From: Sphingomonas sp. BK235
GTDB lineage: Bacteria > Pseudomonadota > Alphaproteobacteria > Sphingomonadales > Sphingomonadaceae
Assembly (NCBI RefSeq): GCF_004345855.1
Contig: NZ_SLXN01000001.1
Span: forward strand, 744,001 to 808,000
Length of the DNA: 64,000 nucleotides
Direction of reading: 5' to 3'
The translations under genes and the position numbers were made by a program. Numbering within the stretch: position 1 is the stretch's first letter; every line of letters starts with the position of its first letter. This document shows, in pieces, positions 55,834 through 64,000 of the stretch. Under the pieces are notes generated by a model. That model was not told the origin of the DNA, ran no database searches, and saw only the letters and a program-made list of their open reading frames with translations.

Positions 55834-57530
55834 GCCTGATACTCCTCCACCGCGACCGAGCGGCGCAGCACGCGCGCCGCCGGGTCGATCGTGACGCGCG
55901 CGCCCGCGGGGACGCGCAACTCACCCGGCACCGCGACGCGGCGGACCGTGTCGCCGACCTGCACCTCGACCGGCATCGCGAACGCGCGCGGGCGCTCGGT
56001 CGTCCACGCCAGCCGCAGCGTGTCGCCGTCGCGCGTCGTGACCAGTTCGGGTAACGCGCGGTCGCGCAGATAGGTGTCGAAGAACCAGCCATAGTCCTTG
56101 CCGGTCACGCGCGCGACGATCGCCTCGAACGCGCGCGTCGCGCCGTAGCGCGGGCGGAAGTTGCCGGGGCGCGGGTCCGGGCGGCCGTAGACCAGCCGAC
56201 GCACCGACTCGTAGAAAGCGGCGTCGCCGATCAGCCAGCGCAGGGTGTGGAGCGTCCACGACCCCTTGTAATAGATGTCGGTGCCCGCGCCGCCCTTGGC
56301 GGGCTCATAGACCTCTTCCTCGGTCAGCACGCGGTCGCGCACGATCGGCGCGCGGTTCGCGATCTGGTTGCGCTGTGCCTCGAGCATCACCGCATAGCGC
56401 GCCTCGCCCTCGCGCCAGCGGCCGTACAGCGGCTGCATGTAGCTGCCGAACCCCTCGTGCAGCCAGTAATCGTCCCAATTGGCCGCGGTCAGCTGGTTGC
56501 CGAACCATTCATGCGACAGTTCGTGGTGGAACAGCCAGTCGAACCCCTCGGGCGCCTTGGCATAGCCGTTGCCATAAGCGTTGATCGTCTGGTGCTCCAT
56601 GCCCTTGTGCGGCGTCTCGACCACGCCGAGCTTCTCGTCGCCGAAGGGATAGGGGCCGATCACCGCCTCGAAGAAGTCGAGCGTCGGCGCGAACTCGGCG
56701 AACAATGCGCGGGCCTGCGCCTCCTCGCCGGGCAGATACCAATAAGCCATCGGGATCGCGTTGCCGTAGCGGCTGCGGTACGTTCCCTCGATCACCTCAT
56801 AGGGGCCGAGGTTGATCGCGATCGCATAGGTGTTGGGCTGGCGCGCGCGCCAGTGCCACACGCTGCGGCCGTCGGGCAGCGGCTCGACCCGGAGCAGGCG
56901 ACCGTTCGAGGGCGCCTTCAACCCCTCGGGCGCGGTGATGTGGAGCAGGGCCTCGCCCGGCTCGCCCTCGGGGAAGTCGAGGCACGGCCACAACAGGTCG
57001 CAGCCATAGCCCTCGGTCGTGGTGGCGACCCACGGGCGGCCATCGGGCGTGGTCGACCAGACGATGCCGTCGTCCCACGGCGCGTTGACCGCGACGTGCG
57101 GCGTGCCGTCATAGACGATCTCGACGGTCGCGGTCGCGCGCGCGGCGAGCGGCACGGCCAGTGCGATCCGGCCGTCGGGCCGGCTGATCGCGCCCGCGCG
57201 CAGCGAGCGACCGCCGACGCGCACCGAGCGAACGTGATAATTCGAGTCGAGATCGAGCAGCAGGCGCGGGATCGCGGCCGTCGCCCGCAGCGTCAGCCGC
57301 GCGCGCGCGCTCAGCGTCCGCGTCGCCGGGTCGAGCGCGAACCACAGGTCGGCGGCGTCGAGCCGCAGCGCGGCCTGGTCGGGCGGTCGGACGCCGCCGG
57401 ACACCTGGGTCTGCGCGCTGATCGGCGGCTCGCCCTTCTCCGGCACAGCGCCGATGGCCTGCGCCGTCCCGCCCGCGGCCATCGCGATCGACGCGACCCA
57501 CACTGCCAGATTGATGCGGCGCCGCGGCAC
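55803..57530 (-). CDS. M1 family metallopeptidase (aminopeptidase N-like), secreted
   Basis: About 575 residues with a signal peptide (VPRRRINLAVWVASIAMAAGGTAQA by length, starting at a GTG at 57530). The zinc motif HELSH lies at residues 336-340 and the third ligand is Glu359. The exopeptidase motif KGMEHQTINAYG replaces the usual GxMEN. Beta-sandwich domain in front. The smaller size and altered GAMEN fit the bacterial M1 subgroup of unknown specificity. It is divergent from lon with only 49 bases between start codons. Confidence 0.9.
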   Translation of the reverse strand: MPRRRINLAVWVASIAMAAGGTAQAIGAVPEKGEPPISAQTQVSGGVRPPDQAALRLDAADLWFALDPATRTLSARARLTLRATAAIPRLLLDLDSNYHVRSVRVGGRSLRAGAISRPDGRIALAVPLAARATATVEIVYDGTPHVAVNAPWDDGIVWSTTPDGRPWVATTTEGYGCDLLWPCLDFPEGEPGEALLHITAPEGLKAPSNGRLLRVEPLPDGRSVWHWRARQPNTYAIAINLGPYEVIEGTYRSRYGNAIPMAYWYLPGEEAQARALFAEFAPTLDFFEAVIGPYPFGDEKLGVVETPHKGMEHQTINAYGNGYAKAPEGFDWLFHHELSHEWFGNQLTAANWDDYWLHEGFGSYMQPLYGRWREGEARYAVMLEAQRNQIANRAPIVRDRVLTEEEVYEPAKGGAGTDIYYKGSWTLHTLRWLIGDAAFYESVRRLVYGRPDPRPGNFRPRYGATRAFEAIVARVTGKDYGWFFDTYLRDRALPELVTTRDGDTLRLAWTTERPRAFAMPVEVQVGDTVRRVAVPGELRVPAGARVTIDPAARVLRRSVAVEEYQAWRARPTTSK

Positions 57531-57579
57531 ACCATATAAAGCGCCTTGGCCGTCCTCGTCGGACGGCGCCGGAGTATCC

Positions 57580-59976
<2,397 letters not shown>

Positions 59977-60003
59977 CCCAGCTTAACTCCGGGCAACTTG
60001 TCG

Positions 60004-60040
60004 CCGCCGCGTCCCACCTCGGGGCGCGGCGGTTTCGTTT
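60004..60040 (+). terminator. Terminator after lon
   Basis: CCGCCGCGTCCC (60004-60015) pairs with GGGGCGCGGCGG (60021-60032) with one G-U, around a five-base loop, followed by TTTCGTTT. It lies 28 bases after the lon stop. Confidence 0.82.
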
Positions 60041-60136
60041 GACTCAGGCCGGCGCGCGCGCCTTACTGGAGGGATGCGGGCCACGCTCCGCGAATCCATC
60101 ACGAATGCGTAACGGTAAGGAACGGGGTCTTTTCGC

Positions 60137-60409
60137 ATGAACAAACAGGAACTGATCGCGCAGGTCGCGACGGCGGCCGGGCTCGGCAAGAGCGAGGCGA
60201 GCCGCGCGGTCGAGGCGGTGTTCGACACGATCTCCGCGTGCCTCAAGAAGGGTGACGAGGTGCGACTGGTCGGTTTCGGTACGTTCGCGGTGAGCCGCCG
60301 CAAGGCCTCGACCGGGCGCAACCCGCGCACCGGCGAGCCGATGACGATCAAGGCGTCGAGCCAGCCCAAGTTCAAGGCGGGCAAGGTGCTCAAGGACTCG
60401 CTCAATTAA
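60137..60409 (+). CDS. hup: HU-family DNA-binding protein
   Basis: Nucleoid protein of 90 residues, full length for HU. MNKQELIAQVATAAGLGKSEASRAVEA is the helical half; RLVGFGTFAVSRRKAST and the DNA-binding arm RNPRTGEPMTIKASSQPKFKAGK follow. HU beta-type is the natural choice next to lon, which is the common bacterial order. Confidence 0.97.
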   Translation: MNKQELIAQVATAAGLGKSEASRAVEAVFDTISACLKKGDEVRLVGFGTFAVSRRKASTGRNPRTGEPMTIKASSQPKFKAGKVLKDSLN

Positions 60410-60460
60410 TGCTGGACAGGGGCGGCGCGCTCTAATAGGTGCGCCGCTCCCGACGCGGAT

Positions 60461-60535
60461 GGGCGCGTAGCTCAGCGGTAGAGCACACCCTTCACACGGG
60501 TGGGGTCACAGGTTCAATCCCTGTCGCGCCCACCA
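60461..60535 (+). tRNA. tRNA-Val (anticodon CAC)
   Basis: 75 bases including encoded CCA (60533-60535). Acceptor arms GGGCGCG/CGCGCCC pair fully, the D arm is GCTC...GAGC, and the anticodon stem CACCC/GGGTG holds the loop TTCACAC with anticodon CAC. The T arm ACAGGTTCAATCCCTGT is standard. It is followed by a very strong hairpin. Confidence 0.97.
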
Positions 60536-60547
60536 TCCGATCGAACC

Positions 60548-60584
60548 ACGAACCCCGCCGGTCACCCTGACCGGCGGGGTTCGT
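60548..60584 (+). terminator. Perfect 17-bp hairpin after tRNA-Val
   Basis: ACGAACCCCGCCGGTCA (60548-60564) is perfectly complementary to 60568-60584, leaving a three-base loop CCC. It is followed by CGTTAT rather than a clear T-run. It begins 13 bases after the tRNA and surely ends the transcript or protects its 3' end. Confidence 0.82.
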
Positions 60585-60674
60585 CGTTATGGCGCGGCGT
60601 GGAGCGCCGCGCCGTGTTGTAGCGCTACCAACCGGCCGCGGGGTGACCTGTGCCAGATCGGGGCGCCGGCTCGT

Positions 60675-60736
60675 ATGTCACGCAACCGTAACGGAGGTGT
60701 CGCGGAAACGTCTCTGAAGACTCATTCAGCTGTCAT
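60675..60736 (+). promoter_or_regulatory. Six PHO-box-like half-sites in 11-bp phase (probable PhoB region)
   Basis: Seven-base units occur every 11 bases: ATGTCAC 60675, CCGTAAC 60686, GTGTCGC 60697, ACGTCTC 60708, GACTCAT 60719 and CTGTCAT 60730, each separated by four bases. The last equals the CTGTCAT half-site of the PhoB PHO box (two such repeats with a four-base spacer), and the others match it to varying degree. It lies about 100 bases before the lipoprotein start. PhoB control is inferred from this pattern. Confidence 0.6.
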
Positions 60737-60838
60737 GCTCACCGCCTAGCGGCGCTGCTCAGGGAGCGAGCGGGCGCACATTGTTCGACTCGCCGCACCG
60801 GGCCCCGACGCGGGGCTCGTCCTCAAAGGGAGTGAGTC

Positions 60839-62449
60839 ATGGTCAGCTTCAGCCGTCGCAGCAAGTTCCTGCTGGCGACCTCCGCCACCTTGTTCCTCGC
60901 CTCGTGCGGGGCGGACGACGTCGCCTCGCCGGGCGCGGGCAGCCTGCCGATCACCATCGTCCAGCCGTCGCCGACGCCGACCCCGACCGGCCCGGTCGCA
61001 CCGACCGCGCTGACCAATGCGCAGATCGCGCTGGCCACCACCCAGTCGGGCGTGACGATCACCGCGGACGAGCAGGTCGCGCTCCTCAACGCCGGCCAGA
61101 ACAACAATCTGCAGGGCTTCGGCAGCACGCTCAACGGCGTCTACCCGATCAGCGGCACCTCGCTCGCGACCGCGAGCAACCCGCAGACGGTGCTCGGCAA
61201 CAGCAGCTTCATCCAGAACACCAGCTATGTCGGCGCGCTGAGCGGCCCGAACGACGCGGCCTTCTCGGGCTGGACATGCAGTTCCACCGCGGCGAGCTTC
61301 CTCAACAGCGCGAGCTGCACCGCGGTGCCGGCGGTCGGCACCGGCGGATCGTCCGCGACCTGCCCGACCGGGCTCACCGACGACGGCATCGTGCAGACCT
61401 TCCGCATCTGCCGCCTGCCGCAGGTGGTCACGTCCGACCTGACGCTGCCCAAGATCGCGGGCGTGGTCTACCGCTTCCGCGGCCAGACCGAGGTGGGCGA
61501 CATCAACAGCGCCACCGGCGTGACGCTGACGATCGCGCCCGGCGTGGTGCTCGCCGCGGACGCGTCGGAGGCGTCCAACGACCTGCTGCTCGTCAACCGC
61601 GGCAGCAAGCTCAACGCGGTCGGCACCGCCGATGCGCCGATCATCTTCACCGCGCAGCAGAATCTCGCCAGCAACGGCGTGTCGGACGCGACCCAGGGCC
61701 TGTGGGGCGGTGTGGTGCTGCTCGGCCGCGCGCCCACCGCGGTGTGCGCCGCCGGCACCGGCCCGAACGACGCCAACGGCAGCTCGGCGACCTGCCAGCA
61801 GGCGATCGAGGGCGTGACCGGGCGCTTCTACGGCGGCACCAGCCAGGCCGACAGTTCGGGCACGCTCCAGTACGTCCAGATCCGCTACACCGGCATCGCG
61901 ATCAGCGAGGGCAACGAGCTCCAGGGCCTGACGCTCGGCGGCACCGGTTCGGGCACCACGATCGACCACGTCCAGAGCCACAATTCGTCGGATGACGGCG
62001 TCGAGATCTTCGGCGGCACCACCAACCTGCGCAATTTCGTCGTGACCGGCGCCGACGACGACGGCTTCGACGTCGACAATGGCTGGCGCGGCTTCATGCA
62101 GTTCATCATCGCCGCGCAGAAGCCGTCGGGCTCCACCGCTGACTCCTTCGCGACCGAGATCGACTCCAACGGCGCCGAGGACCTGCTGCCGCGCACCTAT
62201 GGTCGCTACGCCAACTTCACCTTCGTTCAGACGACCTCGGCGCCCGCCGCGATCCGCCTGCGCGGCGGTGCGGACTTCGCCTTCGTCAACGGCATCGTGA
62301 AGAGCGCCGCGGGCGCGGCGTGCGTCAACATCATCGCGGGTGCCGGCGACGGCGCGACGCGTACGACGATCCGGGCCGCCGACAGCGCGCTGCAGGACGT
62401 CGGCCCGCCGACGTTCAACTCGGTCTACTTCCAGTGCCAGGGCCGCTGA
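60839..62449 (+). CDS. Outer-membrane or extracellular lipoprotein with beta-helix-like repeats
   Basis: 536 residues. The lipobox LASC at about residues 20-23 (cleavage before Cys) marks a lipoprotein. A Pro/Thr linker follows. The C-terminal 300 residues have right-handed beta-helix-like turns rich in Asn, Gly and Asp (GSGTTIDHVQSHNSSDDGVEI, then NLRNFVVTGADDDGFD). AAAGGGAG precedes the ATG. It resembles the class of large phosphate-starvation lipoproteins known from Caulobacter, and the PHO-like array upstream agrees. That relation is inference. Confidence 0.75.
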   Translation: MVSFSRRSKFLLATSATLFLASCGADDVASPGAGSLPITIVQPSPTPTPTGPVAPTALTNAQIALATTQSGVTITADEQVALLNAGQNNNLQGFGSTLNGVYPISGTSLATASNPQTVLGNSSFIQNTSYVGALSGPNDAAFSGWTCSSTAASFLNSASCTAVPAVGTGGSSATCPTGLTDDGIVQTFRICRLPQVVTSDLTLPKIAGVVYRFRGQTEVGDINSATGVTLTIAPGVVLAADASEASNDLLLVNRGSKLNAVGTADAPIIFTAQQNLASNGVSDATQGLWGGVVLLGRAPTAVCAAGTGPNDANGSSATCQQAIEGVTGRFYGGTSQADSSGTLQYVQIRYTGIAISEGNELQGLTLGGTGSGTTIDHVQSHNSSDDGVEIFGGTTNLRNFVVTGADDDGFDVDNGWRGFMQFIIAAQKPSGSTADSFATEIDSNGAEDLLPRTYGRYANFTFVQTTSAPAAIRLRGGADFAFVNGIVKSAAGAACVNIIAGAGDGATRTTIRAADSALQDVGPPTFNSVYFQCQGR

Positions 62450-62481
62450 GGCGCCATCAGCCCTCGTGAAGCTCGGCGGAG

Positions 62482-62511
62482 CCCGGGGCGCGCCTCACGG
62501 CGCGGCCCGGG
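62482..62511 (+). other. Intercistronic hairpin between lipoprotein and receptor genes
   Basis: CCCGGGGCGCG and the inverse GCGCGGCCCGGG form a GC-rich stem with one mismatch, about 32 bases after the lipoprotein stop. No T-run follows. It may lower or stabilise expression of the downstream receptor rather than end transcription. Confidence 0.5.
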
Positions 62512-62541
62512 TCCGCTCATAGAAACAGACTGGAACCTTCC

Positions 62542-64000
62542 ATGCGCCAGCGCACCTATGCCTCGCTCCTTCTCCTGACGACCGTGCTGGTCGCCCCCGC
62601 GGCGCTGGCACAGGTCGCGCCGCAGACGGGCACGCCCACCACCACGTCGCCCGCCGGCCCGCCACCGACGAGCACGACGACCAACCCCGACGCCGCACCC
62701 GCGTCGCAGGATCAGGCCACCGCCACCGCCGCGCCCGGCACCGAACAGGGCGCCGACGAGCCGCAGGCCGAGGTCTCCGCTCCCGGGCTGGACGCGAGCG
62801 GCGGCGGCGACATCGTCGTGGTCGGGCGCAACATCCCCAACACCATCCGCGCCACCGCGCAGGTGGTCAACGTCTTGTCCAGCGCGGACATCGCACGCAC
62901 CGGCGAGGGCGACATCGCCGGCGCGCTGACCCGCGTCACCGGCCTGTCGGTGGTCGGTAACGGCTATGTCTTCGTGCGCGGTCTCGGTGACCGCTACTCC
63001 TCGGCGCTGCTCAACGGCTCGCCGTTGCCGAGCCCCGAGCCGCTGCGCCGCACCGTGCCGCTCGATATCTTCCCCACCACCGTCGTCGGCTCGGCGCTGG
63101 TGCAGAAGACCTATTCGGCCAATTATCCGGGCGAGTTCGGCGGCGGCGTCATCAATCTGACCACCAAGGCGATCCCCGACGAGAATTTCTTCACCGTCGG
63201 CGCCTCGGGCGGGATCGACACCCAGACCACCGGCAAGCTCGGCTACACTTATTTCGGCTCCACCACCGACTGGCTCGGCTATGACGGCGGTGAGCGCAAC
63301 GTTCCCGATTTCATCAAGCAGGCGCCCAAGGGCAATGGCGTGATCCCGAGCGCGCAGGTGCTCCAGCTCTCCAACGCGCGCACCACCTTGCTCCAGCGCA
63401 ACACCGACACCCCCGCCAATTACTCGGGCAGCCTCGACCTCGGCGTGACCGGGGACGTCGGCGGAACGCGCGTCGGGCTGATCGGCAGCGTCGGGATCTC
63501 GAACACCTGGCGCACCCGCGACGCTACGCAGCAGGACACGGTCAGCGACGACGGCACGCTGCGCAACGACTTCCACACCGTCATCACCGACAATCGCGCG
63601 GTGGTGAACGGGTTGCTCGGCTTCGGCGCCGAGTTCGGCGAGAACAAGGTGCGCTGGACCAACGTCTACATCCACGACACGCTCAAGCAGGGCCGCGCCT
63701 CGGCCGCGACCGTCTACAACAATTCGAGTGGCAACCCGCTGTTCCAGCAGAACACCAACTGGTTCGAGCGCAAGCTGATCGAGACCCAGCTGGTCGGCGA
63801 GTTCAAGCCGGTCACCGACCTGTCGATCGACCTGCGCGGCGCCTATGCCAACACGCAGCGCAACTCGCCCTATGAGCGCCAGTTCATCTATCTGTGCAAT
63901 ACCGGGCTGACCAACCAGACCGGCGACGTGCCGATCAGCGACCGCGGCGTGAACTGCCCCGGCGCTTGGCAGGCGACCAACGCGTTCGATCGCTTCGCCA
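62542..64000 (+). CDS. TonB-dependent receptor, 3' end outside window
   Basis: Outer-membrane transporter whose frame is open to the end of the window (486 codons seen). Signal peptide to about residue 23 (LLTTVLVAPAALAQ), a Thr/Pro/Ala-rich linker of about 60 residues, a TonB-box-like DIVVVG near residue 90, then the plug domain (GDIAGALTRVTGLSVVGNGYVFVRGLGDRYSSALLNG) and the beginning of the barrel. The long linker is typical of sphingomonad and Caulobacter receptors. The ligand is unknown; the lipoprotein in front and the PHO-like site hint at a phosphorus-containing substrate. Confidence 0.9.
   Translation, partial: MRQRTYASLLLLTTVLVAPAALAQVAPQTGTPTTTSPAGPPPTSTTTNPDAAPASQDQATATAAPGTEQGADEPQAEVSAPGLDASGGGDIVVVGRNIPNTIRATAQVVNVLSSADIARTGEGDIAGALTRVTGLSVVGNGYVFVRGLGDRYSSALLNGSPLPSPEPLRRTVPLDIFPTTVVGSALVQKTYSANYPGEFGGGVINLTTKAIPDENFFTVGASGGIDTQTTGKLGYTYFGSTTDWLGYDGGERNVPDFIKQAPKGNGVIPSAQVLQLSNARTTLLQRNTDTPANYSGSLDLGVTGDVGGTRVGLIGSVGISNTWRTRDATQQDTVSDDGTLRNDFHTVITDNRAVVNGLLGFGAEFGENKVRWTNVYIHDTLKQGRASAATVYNNSSGNPLFQQNTNWFERKLIETQLVGEFKPVTDLSIDLRGAYANTQRNSPYERQFIYLCNTGLTNQTGDVPISDRGVNCPGAWQATNAFDRFA

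Overview
The window is GC-rich chromosomal DNA from an alphaproteobacterium. Gene order and family types point to Sphingomonadaceae (Sphingomonas-like): the uppS-cdsA-dxr-rseP-bamA-skp-fabZ block has no lpxD between skp and fabZ, the isocitrate dehydrogenase is of the eukaryote-like dimeric type, phosphatidylserine decarboxylase is of the short type, and recurrent REP-type palindromes sit in the intergenic gaps. This assignment is inferred from the sequence only. No prophage, insertion sequence, CRISPR array or rRNA operon was seen.

Layout. 1-9.3 kb: 3'-truncated rarA, a PadR regulator with a 14-bp inverted-repeat operator, a DUF2218 protein, a GT4 glycosyltransferase, a KefB-like K+/H+ antiporter, icd, a small secreted protein, and the psd-pssA phospholipid pair. 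9.6-21.4 kb: the essential block rpsB-tsf, then pyrH-frr-uppS-cdsA-dxr-rseP-bamA-skp-fabZ as a tightly overlapping run, then rpmE. 21.4-28.7 kb: a PilZ protein, an NfeD/SPFH membrane pair, guaB, rsmB, a TPR protein and a short cytochrome c maturation run (ccmC-ccmD-ccmE plus a CcmI-like TPR protein) without ccmF, ccmG or ccmH. 28.8-35.3 kb: a minus-strand six-gene glycan operon (two sugar-nucleotide epimerases, one GT4 and three related CgeB-like glycosyltransferases), all joined by 4-base overlaps.

35.5-41.6 kb: a histidine phosphatase, a DUF6165/GT9-like overlapping pair, ruvX-pyrB-pyrX (pyrX being a dihydroorotase-like protein without the metal motif), and a DUF3089 hydrolase. 41.7-45.8 kb: gatC-gatA, then a VapBC-type toxin-antitoxin pair, then gatB. 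45.8-48.8 kb: an unrecognised secreted protein, an M48 metalloprotease with TPRs, another secreted protein, and two tiny polar proteins. 48.9-60.5 kb: tRNA-Leu(UAG), trigger factor with a long Ala/Lys/Pro tail, a GT2 enzyme, clpP, clpX, a Ca2+/H+ antiporter, an M1 aminopeptidase, lon, an HU protein and tRNA-Val(CAC). This is a protein quality-control neighbourhood.

60.6-64 kb: a beta-helix-like lipoprotein and a TonB-dependent receptor cut by the window end. They are preceded by six 7-bp PHO-box-like half-sites in 11-bp phase, which suggests control by PhoB. Most genes are ordinary housekeeping genes. The items most worth a second look are the PHO-like array and the pair downstream of it, the toxin-antitoxin module inside gatCAB, the shortened ccm locus, the glycan operon and the REP family.
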